Below are positions 1-8,333 of a stretch of 64,000 nucleotides of DNA, one piece after another. The DNA comes from Edaphobacter lichenicola (GTDB taxonomy: Bacteria; Acidobacteriota; Terriglobia; Terriglobales; Acidobacteriaceae): positions 868,001 to 932,000 of the forward strand of contig NZ_JACHDY010000002.1 of NCBI RefSeq assembly GCF_014201315.1, written 5' to 3'. A model generated the notes under the pieces. The model made no database searches. It was not told the origin of the DNA and saw nothing but the letters and a program-made list of their open reading frames with translations. The translations under genes and the position numbers were made by a program. Numbering within the stretch: the first letter of the stretch is position 1; the number at the start of each line of letters is the position of its first letter.

Positions 1-537
1 GCCTATCCAGTTGGTCTAAGATTGACGCCATAATAGATCAGCAATACCCCGAGGTTTGAGTAGAAAAACTCAGTACGTAAAAAAAACCAAACGTCTTACC
101 GCTGCCCGGGCCCTGGTGAGGCAAAACCGACTGAGTCTCGGAGTGCGGAACTAGAGTGCGGGTCGACTTTGAAAACAAATGCATAACCATACTGTGCCGA
201 GTGCGTCGCTCGTCCGGTCAGGGGTAAGTGTCCTGATGGCCGAATGCACGAGAACGAGGAAGTCTTGCGGTGCCCCGCCAAGGCGGCTGCCCTGTTCAAA
301 GCATCTTCGCCTTATACGACTATCGGTTATGTTAGCAGAGCCACGAAGAAATGCGACGCGTCATCGCTTTTCAAGAGCCGACGCACCACGCAAGCTCCGT
401 CTGGTCCGAATTTCCTTGATTCCGATTAAGTCTTCGCGCTAGCATCGACTTTGTACGCTGCCAGGGCGGGGCAACAGATCCGCTGCTTGCTTCGGCCACC
501 GCTGCTACCTGACCTGGATGCGTCGGACTTAATAAAT
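1..537. other. No recognisable gene at window start
   Basis: Several short open frames overlap here on both strands, but none shows a family motif, a signal peptide or a convincing ribosome binding site. The stretch is read as the non-coding upstream region of the desaturase gene. A gene cut by the left edge cannot be excluded, but nothing supports one. Confidence 0.5.
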
Positions 538-1692
538 ATGATTGCGGAGGCCCGGGTGTCTGAGACAGAAGCGGTTATCACTCTAACCCCGGATATCGGC
601 GATCTTGTACCATCTGAGGCCTTGCCGCAGCAGTCGGTCGACGGCCCTGCAGGTGTCTCTTCCTTTCCGAAAGTCTTACGCCGGCGCCTCGACAAGTTCT
701 TTGCCGACGGGAACATTTCTCCCAAAGCCGACCGCACGATGTGGGTCAAGATCACAGCGGGTCTGGCAGTGCTGGCAGGCAGCTGGATTGCTCTCTACGC
801 GTTCGAGCCGGATTCATGGAAGTTTGTTGCCCTCTATCTTTTGGGCGGCCTCGCCCAGACATTCCTCTTGCTGAACATCGCCCACGACAGCAACCACAAC
901 GCGATCTCTTCTGTACCGTCGGTCAATAAGACACTGAACTATGTCTTCGATGTTTGCGGAATAAACTCGTACATGTGGCGTATCCTCCACCATCGAGGCC
1001 ACCACTCCTGCGTCAATGTCCACGGCGAAGACGACGCGCTTACGGGACGCGGCATCCTTCGGTTTACGCCCCATGAACCCCGCAAGCCCCTGCAGCGGTT
1101 CCAACACATCTACGGGCTGTTCCTGTACGCGCTGTTCTCGCTGGATTATGTTTTCGTAAGGGACTTTGAGTGCTTCTTCTTTCCGTCCCACGACTATCTG
1201 AGCCGGACCAGGCATCCGGTGCGGGAATACGCCATCCTCTTTGCGGGGAAGGCGTTCTACCTCACGTACATGCTCATTTTGCCGGTGGTGGTTCTGGGGA
1301 AATCGCCTCTGTTAGTTGCTGCGGCGTTCGTGCTAGTCCATTTAATCGTCGGTTCGACTGTATCGCTGGTATTCCAGACTACGCACACTGTCGACAGCAC
1401 GTACTTTCCCTCGGACCGTGGCGAGTTTGACAACGGCGTATATCACATCTTCGCGACCACGGCCGATTACGCGACGACGAACCCGGTCGTGAGCTGGCTC
1501 GTGGGCGGGCTCAACCATCACATCGTCCATCATCTGTGCCCCTTTGTGTGCCACACCCACTATGCTCCACTTACCCGGATTGTGAAGGAGACCGCCGAAG
1601 AGTTTGGCATTCCCTATCGTCAACACTCCACCATGACGCGCGCAATCTGGCATCATCTGATACTTTTGAAGCAACTGGGCAACGAAAACTGA
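538..1692 (+). CDS. Membrane fatty acid desaturase
   Basis: Di-iron membrane desaturase that would introduce a double bond into acyl chains of lipids at the cytoplasmic membrane. All three histidine boxes are visible: HDSNH near residue 116, HHRGHH near 151, and HHIVHH near 326, where the third box lies in NHHIVHHLCP. Hydrophobic segments lie between the boxes, and the length (about 384 residues) is normal for the family. The open frame extends upstream to a TTG at 451, but that extension is basic and cysteine-rich and unlike the family. The ATG at 538 is therefore preferred. The P450 gene follows 98 bases downstream on the same strand, so the two may act on the same lipid. Substrate and regioselectivity cannot be read from the sequence. 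Confidence 0.9.
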   Translation: MIAEARVSETEAVITLTPDIGDLVPSEALPQQSVDGPAGVSSFPKVLRRRLDKFFADGNISPKADRTMWVKITAGLAVLAGSWIALYAFEPDSWKFVALYLLGGLAQTFLLLNIAHDSNHNAISSVPSVNKTLNYVFDVCGINSYMWRILHHRGHHSCVNVHGEDDALTGRGILRFTPHEPRKPLQRFQHIYGLFLYALFSLDYVFVRDFECFFFPSHDYLSRTRHPVREYAILFAGKAFYLTYMLILPVVVLGKSPLLVAAAFVLVHLIVGSTVSLVFQTTHTVDSTYFPSDRGEFDNGVYHIFATTADYATTNPVVSWLVGGLNHHIVHHLCPFVCHTHYAPLTRIVKETAEEFGIPYRQHSTMTRAIWHHLILLKQLGNEN

Positions 1693-1790
1693 TTTTGAGC
1701 CTTTCGTCTTTTACCTATGACTACCCTACCGACTCCGGCAAACTACCTGAAATCTCTCACCGTTCTGGGCCAGCAGCCTAGCCGCGAGGT

Positions 1791-3197
1791 GTGACGTTGC
1801 CGTCACCTGTACCCTCTGTCTCCCGCCTTCGCTCCTTTGTGGATTCGCCTGCGATGGCTCGAAACCCCGTAAGAGTTTTGTCGAAGTACACGGAACGCCT
1901 CGGCGATACATTTCGGTTCTACCTGGGTGGTCTCAAAGAGGTCATCATTACGACCAATCCAGCGGTCATTCAGCATGTATTGAAGACCAACGCGGAGAAT
2001 TACCAGAAATCCGAGATTCAGGTAAAACGGATGGGCCACTTCCTGGGAAAGGGGCTTTTGACGACCCACGGCGAAGCCTGGCGCACGCAGCGACGGCTTA
2101 TACAGAAGGGCTTCGATCGAAAGCAACTTGATGCTCTGTCCTCAATCATGCAGGAGTCTCTCACCGAGTCGCTCCGGGATTTCGACCGGCAAATCAGTGC
2201 CGGCCCCGTCGATATCTACCCCCACCTGATGAAGATGACCTTTGCGATGGTCGCCCGGTCGCTGTTTGGCGCCAAGCTGAAGGACGAAGACATCGACCTC
2301 GTCAGCCATACCATCTGCACGGTCCAGGAATTTATCGTTCGTCAAACCCTTCAGCCTTACCTGAATCCATGGTTTGCTGCTTCCGGCGAATTGCGCAAAC
2401 ACGAAGAGATGCGAGTCCGCGCTGACAGCATTCTGATGGCGTACATCAAACAACGCCGCAACCAGGAGCCCGGCCATGATCTGCTGCAAACCTTGATGGA
2501 TGCGCGCTACAGCGACGGCGATGGCATGAGCGATGAGCTGGTGCTGAGCGAGAGTATGCAGCTTCTGGTCGCTGGCCATGAAACATCGTCGAACGGCCTA
2601 TCGTGGTTGCTCTATCTCTTGAGTTCGCGTCCTGATTGCCTGGAAAGGGTGAGGCAGGAGTTTGATTCCGTGCTGGGCGAAGCGCCTCTGAGTCACGGCG
2701 ACCTTCCCAAGCTCGAATTCACCACGCAGGTCATTCAGGAGGGGCTCCGCCTCTATCCGCCGTTTTGGATGATCGACCGCATGGCTGTCGCGGACGATCA
2801 GGTAGGGGACATCGACATACCCCGGGGATCGACGGTCATTGTCTATGTGTACGGCGCGCACCATGCCCCGGCCCACTGGCAGAGTCCTGAGACCTTCGAC
2901 CCGGAACGTTTTATCAAAGGTAGCGACAAGCTGCGCACGCCCTTCACCTATCTTCCCTTCGGAGGCGGACCGCGGGTCTGTATCGGGAATCACTACGCAA
3001 TGCTGCAGATCCTCATGATTCTGAGCGAGCTGCTCAGAAAATATGATTTTCAGCTGACCCCAGGCCAGACGATCGAAGCTCGACCGATGGTCATCCTACG
3101 ACCGAAGCAAGGAATCCGGATGACCTTCAGCAAGGCAATCGCACGCGACCTGTCCTCGCCAAAATACCATCCGGTGGGGAACTGGCCTGAGTTTTAA
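1791..3197 (+). CDS. Cytochrome P450
   Basis: Heme-thiolate mono-oxygenase of 468 residues. The oxygen-binding I-helix motif AGHETSS is near residue 263, the K-helix ExxR (EGLR) near 316, and the heme-binding loop FGGGPRVCIG near 390-400 with its cysteine ligand. The sequence resembles the bacterial CYP102/CYP4-like fatty acid hydroxylase group more than steroid or camphor P450s, but no reductase domain is fused, so it needs separate redox partners, which are not in the window. The chosen start is GTG; an in-frame ATG lies at 1854, and the proline-rich leader before it could be either real or untranslated. Its position behind a fatty acid desaturase suggests a lipid substrate, which is inference. 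Confidence 0.92.
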   Translation: MTLPSPVPSVSRLRSFVDSPAMARNPVRVLSKYTERLGDTFRFYLGGLKEVIITTNPAVIQHVLKTNAENYQKSEIQVKRMGHFLGKGLLTTHGEAWRTQRRLIQKGFDRKQLDALSSIMQESLTESLRDFDRQISAGPVDIYPHLMKMTFAMVARSLFGAKLKDEDIDLVSHTICTVQEFIVRQTLQPYLNPWFAASGELRKHEEMRVRADSILMAYIKQRRNQEPGHDLLQTLMDARYSDGDGMSDELVLSESMQLLVAGHETSSNGLSWLLYLLSSRPDCLERVRQEFDSVLGEAPLSHGDLPKLEFTTQVIQEGLRLYPPFWMIDRMAVADDQVGDIDIPRGSTVIVYVYGAHHAPAHWQSPETFDPERFIKGSDKLRTPFTYLPFGGGPRVCIGNHYAMLQILMILSELLRKYDFQLTPGQTIEARPMVILRPKQGIRMTFSKAIARDLSSPKYHPVGNWPEF

Positions 3198-3690
3198 TAG
3201 TCGTGAAAGGTTTCGGAGGGTCACGCGACCAATACACGACCACCGTACGGTCGAAAACATCCCAAACCGTCCCAGCTGCTACGTCCGATCCAGACAACCA
3301 GGAGCAGGAACACGAGGATGGCCGCTACCGCTCCCAGAAAGCCGAGCAAAACGGTGGTAAAAACGGAAAGGGGTGTGTGCAGCACTCACCCAAAGCAGTC
3401 TCTGGATTCGAATCGCCGAACAACTCTCAATGTACGAGCATTATCAGGAAAAATGATGAAGCGAGTAACCGACCGTCATCCCCCCTACGAGAATCTCCTG
3501 ATCGGGATGAAAGAAGACTGAACCGATGATCCAAAACCAGTAGGTTCGAATCTGGAGCGTGGGAGCAAAAAACCGATTTCTGGGAACAATCCGGGAACAA
3601 TAAGCGGTTCTACGGATACTTTCAGGGCCTTTGTGAGCGACGAGGACCTTTCAGAGTCAATAAGTTAGCGGTTGCCCAAATTTTTGAGAC
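3198..3690. other. Non-coding stretch after P450
   Basis: No supported gene. Short open frames (for example 3203-3529) have low-complexity, charged translations with no motif. It contains a T-loop-like TTCGAAT at about 3545 and a tandem GGGAACAAT repeat, and it leads directly into a tRNA 3' fragment. Together these suggest the edge of a decayed integrated element. Confidence 0.45.
3582..3603. repeat. Tandem GGGAACAAT repeat
   Basis: GGGAACAATcc is followed immediately by GGGAACAATaa, two 11-bp units. A weaker copy, GGGAGCAAAA, lies 21 bases before. The site is about 90 bases before the tRNA fragment. It could be a recombinase arm-type site, but the sequence shows only the repeat. Confidence 0.5.
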
Positions 3691-3728
3691 GGTAGAGGTC
3701 AGCGGTTCGAATCCGCTCATGCCTACTA
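3691..3728 (+). pseudogene. 3' part of a tRNA gene (attachment-site remnant)
   Basis: The bases after 3700 form a perfect T arm (AGCGG, loop TTCGAAT, CCGCT), followed by CATGCCT as a 3' acceptor strand, A as discriminator and CTA in place of CCA. GGTAGAG just before resembles a D-loop. The 5' acceptor strand (it would be AGGCATG) and the anticodon arm are missing, so this is not a working tRNA. Tyrosine integrases commonly use tRNA 3' ends and leave such fragments. Which tRNA it came from is unclear. Confidence 0.6.
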
Positions 3729-3948
3729 AATTCTCAATCAGCTACATCCGTCCAATTTTTGAAAATGGGCACAAAACCCATCAACGGTGCATGCTGCCCA
3801 CGATGCCACCGCCTTTATGCACGTTCTTCCAAACAGAACATCCCCGACCTTACTCTTGTAAACGGATGGGGTTAGCGTCGTTCAGCGCCAATGAATCTCC
3901 ATGTAACCCCGAACTTCTCAACGAAACGCAGAACTTCGACTCTGGTTG

Positions 3949-5124
3949 CTATTTGGCAGGTGAATTCGTCGGAGACTTCTTATCTTTGTCGGAAGCGCTG
4001 GACATCACAGTAATAAGCGCATCGTGGGTGGTTCTGTTCAGGTTACGAGCTTTGTCAAATTCGTTCTTAGCTTCACTTGCCTCCCCCATCGAACGGTACA
4101 GGCGCCCAAGCCGCATGTGGACATTCACATCATCCGGCTTGAGTTGAGCGGCCGCTTTGAACTCTCGTAGCGCGTCCTCCTCACGGTTGGCCTCGGCGTA
4201 GACAATGCCCAGATCGAGGTGCCCCATAGAAGTTGCAGGGTCGATCTTCACCACCTTTTCCAGCAAGGACCGGGCATCTTCATTGCGGTTCAATTGAATA
4301 TCCGCATCGGCCAGGTAGAGCATAGCCTGGGGGTAATCCGGCGTATTCTCGAGCTCGGCCTGAAACTCCTGGGAAGCCTCCTGGTACTGCCGTTGCGTCC
4401 ACAAGAGGTAGCCTAGTCCGAAGTGCGCATTAGGCTCCTTCGGGTTGGCCTGAACTGCGGCGCGAAACTCCCGCGTCGCGCCGATCGTATCTTTCATTTC
4501 GTCTAGCGCTTCACCAACCAGCATATCGGCCTCGGCGGACTCGGCATTTTGTGCAACCATCCGGTGGTAGGCATCCAGAACGCACTGATACTGCTTCGAC
4601 AACAGGCAGCTATGCGCCAACGTCAAGAGCAGCGAAAGATTTTGCCCGTCACGGTCCGCAGCCTGCTTCAGATACGGTACTGCAGCCTGGTATTCGCCCA
4701 GGCCATAGTGCGACATTCCGACCAGCACAGTCAGGCGCTGCCTCTCAGGTGAAGACGGCGACTGTGACCTGAGCAGCGGAGTGAAGGTTTGAATAGCCTG
4801 TTTGTATTGGCCATCCTTGAAGAGTGCCAGGCCCAGGTTCAAACGCAGGCCAGGCATCGTGGGTTTCAACGCCATGGCCTTACGATAGAAGACAATCGCC
4901 TGCGGATAGTGGCCCCGGCGGGCTTCAAGAAGGCCCAACTGGGCAAAAGGCTCGGCCTTCGTTGGATGGGCCTTCGATAAGGCAATCAGGGTCGCTTCGG
5001 ACTCAGTCGCGCTCTGTTGTTGATCGCGTGGAAGCGCCGCCTGTGTCGGATCGCCCTGTGGCTGTACCAAAGGACTCCAGGTGACCATCCCCAGTGCCAG
5101 CCAGATAGCTAACCTGTAACTCAA
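3949..5124 (-). CDS. Exported TPR-repeat protein
   Basis: A 391-residue protein built almost entirely of tetratricopeptide repeats after a signal-peptide-like N-terminus (about residues 1-24, ending near VQPQG). At least eight TPR units are recognisable by spaced motifs such as AQLGLLEARRGHYPQA, LGLALFKDGQYKQA and HFGLGYLLWTQRQYQEA. TPR arrays are protein-binding scaffolds, and a partner cannot be named. The start is TTG with a strong AAGGGGAG nine bases upstream. The gene lies behind the GH20 hexosaminidase on the same strand with 157 bases between, so co-transcription with the glycan locus is possible but not certain. Confidence 0.82.
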   Translation of the reverse strand: MSYRLAIWLALGMVTWSPLVQPQGDPTQAALPRDQQQSATESEATLIALSKAHPTKAEPFAQLGLLEARRGHYPQAIVFYRKAMALKPTMPGLRLNLGLALFKDGQYKQAIQTFTPLLRSQSPSSPERQRLTVLVGMSHYGLGEYQAAVPYLKQAADRDGQNLSLLLTLAHSCLLSKQYQCVLDAYHRMVAQNAESAEADMLVGEALDEMKDTIGATREFRAAVQANPKEPNAHFGLGYLLWTQRQYQEASQEFQAELENTPDYPQAMLYLADADIQLNRNEDARSLLEKVVKIDPATSMGHLDLGIVYAEANREEDALREFKAAAQLKPDDVNVHMRLGRLYRSMGEASEAKNEFDKARNLNRTTHDALITVMSSASDKDKKSPTNSPAK

Positions 5125-5290
5125 TAGATATCTCCCCTTACATCCGCTCCGATTTTCTCTCGCGGAAGCGTGACACGCAACGGCATCGTTTCAGTGGACT
5201 GACGTCCTCAGTCTTCCAGCCGTTGGGGTAAATCGATAATTGGGGAACGAGAGATCAGGTCGTGCTCCTCAAAACACATATCTATTGAGT
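5119..5290. repeat. 12-bp perfect inverted repeat pair
   Basis: ACTCAATAGATA at 5119-5130 and its exact reverse complement TATCTATTGAGT at 5279-5290 bracket the spacer between the hexosaminidase stop codon and the TPR start codon. One arm covers the TTG start of the TPR gene and the other covers the TAG stop of the hexosaminidase. Pairing in RNA could couple or hide the downstream start. Chance cannot be ruled out. Confidence 0.4.
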
Positions 5291-7333
5291 CCTGGTTGCC
5301 TGTACCAGCACTTCCACTCCCGGGACGATCCTGTTCAACAGGACGGCCTCTGGCTTCTCAAACTCCTTGAGTTCGGACAGTTGCTTCTTCTGCGTTTCGG
5401 CATTTACCGGCGTGCTGTTTTGCAAGGCATCAAGGGCGAGTAGACCGATCGTGGCAGCCTGCGAGAGATTGCGGGACAGCGGTACTAACTCGGCGGTCAA
5501 TGAGGATTTCACCAACGAAGGCTGGAGAGCTGCATCATTGTCTCGCCACAACACCAGCCATTGCCGCGTCTTCTGCCAATCTCCCGAGACGGCTTTTCCT
5601 GTTGCGATTCGCGCAGCAACCTCATTGAACTCCCGTGCCTTGTCGCTTTCGGGGGGAACCGTATCGACAAGTCGATTCAGAGGGGAGAAGACATCATAAG
5701 ACTTCAACCCCTCTCGAGCGTAATCCCTCGGCGGCTGCACCACGCTCGCAAGTACCTGCAGAGCAGCTGGATCGGAATAGCCACTCAGACGCCTCAGCAT
5801 CTGCTCGCGGACGCTTTGGTATGGCAAACCGTAATACGCGAGCTTTTGTGAAAGAACGTCGAGACGTTGGTACATGGAGTTGACATCTTTCACACTCTGA
5901 GCCGACCAAAGCCGCTCCGCGATGGCGGCAGTCCGCGGCCAGATTCGGCTGTTTACGATCTCGGGTGTGGCATACTCCGTCCACATGGTCGCCTCACCAC
6001 CGAGGACATTGGCTATCTGCGCTGAGGATAGCGCGACCGTGCCGTTCACCAGAGGATCCACTGCATAGTGATCGGCTGCCGATTGATTCAGGTCAACGTA
6101 ATAGCCTGCTGACAAAATCCCGCGATAGCCCCGCCGTGCAGCCTCTGCCAGCGAATCCTGGCCGCGCCAGGACTGGATAACGACATCGTGGGGTGTGTCT
6201 GGCTGTAAGACTTCGTCCCAACCCACCGTAATCTTGTGGCGCTTGGTGACGAGCTTCTGCACCCTGCCCGTGAAGTAGGCCTGCAAGGCAGCGTCATCCT
6301 GGATATGGTGCGCTTGCATGAACTGTTTGATGCGTGGGTTAGCGTCCCACTCCTTACCGTTGCACTCATCCCCGCCGATGTGGAAGTAGGCATCTGGAAA
6401 AAGCGCCGTCATCTCCCCGATGAACTGGTCGAGAAACTGATAGGTGCTCTCACGGGTAGGATCCATTGCCGGATCAAAGACTCCCCAGTGGCGTTCGATC
6501 TGGTACGGTCCGCTACCACTCGCCAGATCGGGATACCCGACAAACCACGATGTTGCGTGACCCGGCATGTCGAACTCCGGGACGACGCGAATGCCGCGGT
6601 CGCGAGCGTACTCGAGAATGCCTCGAACCTGATCCTGTGTGTAATACAGACCGTCTGAGCCTTTTTCCTCTAGCAAAGGAAAGGTCTTGCTCTCAATCCG
6701 AAAGCCCTGGTCTTCTGAGAGATGCCAGTGAAAGACATTCATCTTCACCGCTTCCATGCCATCGAGATTCTGTCGAATCACATCGAGCGGCATAAAGTGC
6801 CGGCCTGCATCGATCATCAGTCCGCGCCAGGGAAAGCGTGGCCGGTCATCGATCGTCATTGCTTCCACTGCAAATCCTTCAGGGGTGCTGTGGACAAGTT
6901 GCAGAATAGTTTGCAGCCCATGTAGGACGCCGAGAGGATTGGGCGCAGTGAGGAGTGCCCCTGTTGCCGTAATCTCCAAATGGTAAGACTCATCTTCACC
7001 AAGCTGCTGCACGGCTGCGCTCGGCCCGGCGGTCTTGATGACTAACTGCTCTCTCTTGACAGGCGAGGCGGGCACTCCGGGAATCCCGATTTCACGATAT
7101 AGAGTATCGAAGAAACGTATTCGCGCTCGTTCCAGGCGCGGCTCAGTATGGCCCTCGAATACAACCTGCAGCCCATGATCGACTAACAGACTCCCCGACC
7201 CTTGTACTGCAGTCGCAGGAAGAGGGATGACGGGCAGCACCGTTTGCGCCAGCACTGACGACTTGCTGCCAAGCAGCACGAAACATAGCGCAAAAATTGC
7301 GCAACAGGTGCGCATCATACTAAAACTAAACAT
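5282..7333 (-). CDS. Beta-N-acetylhexosaminidase, GH20
   Basis: Secreted exo-enzyme removing terminal GlcNAc or GalNAc from glycans, for example chitobiose from chitinase action. The protein of about 683 residues has a signal peptide (MFSFSMMRTCCAIFALCF, ending near VLAQ), a GH20b N-terminal domain, then the catalytic barrel with HWHLSEDQGFRIES and the catalytic Asp-Glu pair in HIGGDECNG near residue 320. A C-terminal helical extension follows. The frame is open further upstream to 7450, but ATG at 7333 follows GAAGAGGG and starts the signal peptide, so it is preferred. It is transcribed after the GntR/UTRA regulator gene, which ends at 7443, and probably responds to it. Confidence 0.93.
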   Translation of the reverse strand: MFSFSMMRTCCAIFALCFVLLGSKSSVLAQTVLPVIPLPATAVQGSGSLLVDHGLQVVFEGHTEPRLERARIRFFDTLYREIGIPGVPASPVKREQLVIKTAGPSAAVQQLGEDESYHLEITATGALLTAPNPLGVLHGLQTILQLVHSTPEGFAVEAMTIDDRPRFPWRGLMIDAGRHFMPLDVIRQNLDGMEAVKMNVFHWHLSEDQGFRIESKTFPLLEEKGSDGLYYTQDQVRGILEYARDRGIRVVPEFDMPGHATSWFVGYPDLASGSGPYQIERHWGVFDPAMDPTRESTYQFLDQFIGEMTALFPDAYFHIGGDECNGKEWDANPRIKQFMQAHHIQDDAALQAYFTGRVQKLVTKRHKITVGWDEVLQPDTPHDVVIQSWRGQDSLAEAARRGYRGILSAGYYVDLNQSAADHYAVDPLVNGTVALSSAQIANVLGGEATMWTEYATPEIVNSRIWPRTAAIAERLWSAQSVKDVNSMYQRLDVLSQKLAYYGLPYQSVREQMLRRLSGYSDPAALQVLASVVQPPRDYAREGLKSYDVFSPLNRLVDTVPPESDKAREFNEVAARIATGKAVSGDWQKTRQWLVLWRDNDAALQPSLVKSSLTAELVPLSRNLSQAATIGLLALDALQNSTPVNAETQKKQLSELKEFEKPEAVLLNRIVPGVEVLVQATRTQ

Positions 7334-7442
7334 GGCACCCTCTTCATGGTTGAACCGTCTCGGGGCTAATCTGCAAAAAGGAAATCGTAACGAATAAGGT
7401 TGCTTTTGTATGGTGTTCCGTTTGCTGCTTGCGATATCTTCC

Positions 7443-8255
7443 TTATGCAAAATATCCCTCTTCGTAGACTCTCTCGCCTCTATGGATTGTTGCCGCAGGA
7501 ATACGAATCAGCGCGCGATATCGGTCGCCGCGATATCGTGAGACTGTTACTTCGATCGGCGTCTGCTCTGCTGTGATTGTGTTTCTCGAGATCGACAACA
7601 CGCTCGTTTTTGCCGGAATGTCCAATAGCTCCGACTCTTCCCGTGTCGCCGCCAGAACTTCGATTGCCTCAGCCGCCCAGGCCACACGAACACCAAATTG
7701 TTCACGCAGGGTATGGTAGAGCGACTGCTCAGCGAAGTTAGTCCGTTCGATACCCGGAAATTGCACGAGCGAGACGTAGGTTTTCTCGACTGCCATGGGA
7801 GTTCCATCGGCTAGACGAAGGCGACGAAGTATCATCACGGGTGCTCCAACTTGAACTTCCAGGTTCTCGGCCAATTCGCTATTGGCATCGACGACTCTCT
7901 GCTCCAACACACGCGAGGATGGCACCATGCCGCGCTGCATAGTCTCCTCCGTGAAGCCGCGTAACTGCGACTGTTGTTCTTCAATTTTAGACTTCGTGAC
8001 AAAGGTACCGCGCCCCCTTTGGCTAAACGCATAGCCGCTAGCCTTCAGTCCTTGCAGAGCCTGCCGCGCTGTCACCCGACTTACTTGATAGAAACGCGCA
8101 AGCTCCCCCTCAGAAGCCAAAAGATCTCCTCTCCGCAGTTCTCCTGAATGAATTTTTTCCATCAGTGCGCGCTGAATCTGGTAGTACAAGGGAACAAATC
8201 CGTTCTTGTCGAGCGACCGCACCGTTGAGGCTGTTTGAGACGGAGTTGTAGTCAT
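7443..8255 (-). CDS. GntR-family regulator with UTRA domain
   Basis: Transcription factor of the HutC/NagR subfamily, about 270 residues. An N-terminal winged helix-turn-helix (PLYYQIQRALMEKIHSGEL through SRVTARQALQGL, about residues 15-85) precedes an effector-binding UTRA domain (about 105-250) with the usual PMAVEKTYVS and SISRNTI strands. NagR/YvoA/DasR members of this subfamily bind phosphorylated amino sugars and control chitin and GlcNAc genes, and the flanking hexosaminidase, receptor and chitinase fit that role. The frame is open to 8324, but MTTTPSQTAST at 8255 is the more normal start. A 9-bp inverted repeat lies just upstream at 8280-8312. Confidence 0.88.
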   Translation of the reverse strand: MTTTPSQTASTVRSLDKNGFVPLYYQIQRALMEKIHSGELRRGDLLASEGELARFYQVSRVTARQALQGLKASGYAFSQRGRGTFVTKSKIEEQQSQLRGFTEETMQRGMVPSSRVLEQRVVDANSELAENLEVQVGAPVMILRRLRLADGTPMAVEKTYVSLVQFPGIERTNFAEQSLYHTLREQFGVRVAWAAEAIEVLAATREESELLDIPAKTSVLSISRNTITAEQTPIEVTVSRYRGDRYRALIRIPAATIHRGERVYEEGYFA

Positions 8256-8279
8256 ACGCTCACAGTGTCTGCTCGCAAA

Positions 8280-8312
8280 GGTGGACCAGACGCAAGCATC
8301 GCGTGGTCCACC
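8280..8312. promoter_or_regulatory. Inverted repeat, candidate GntR operator or hairpin
   Basis: GGTGGACCA and its perfect complement TGGTCCACC are separated by 15 bases, between the receptor stop codon and the GntR start. The half-site TGGTCCA resembles the TGGTCTAGACCA-type boxes of NagR/DasR regulators, which suggests autoregulation. It could also act as a transcription-termination hairpin for the receptor gene, although only three T residues follow on the minus strand. Confidence 0.45.
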
Positions 8313-8333
8313 CTTCGCAACCATGTGTTCTTG

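Noticed and set aside
451-537. N-terminal extension of the desaturase from a TTG codon
   Set aside because: The added 29 residues are Cys/Arg/Leu-rich, unlike the family, and there is no ribosome binding site; ATG at 538 is preferred.
3203-3529. 108-codon plus-strand open frame after the P450
   Set aside because: Low-complexity charged translation, poor start context and no family likeness; more likely part of the decayed region.
3661-3728. A complete tRNA gene
   Set aside because: Only the T arm and 3' acceptor are present. No 5' acceptor strand or anticodon arm can be folded from the preceding bases.
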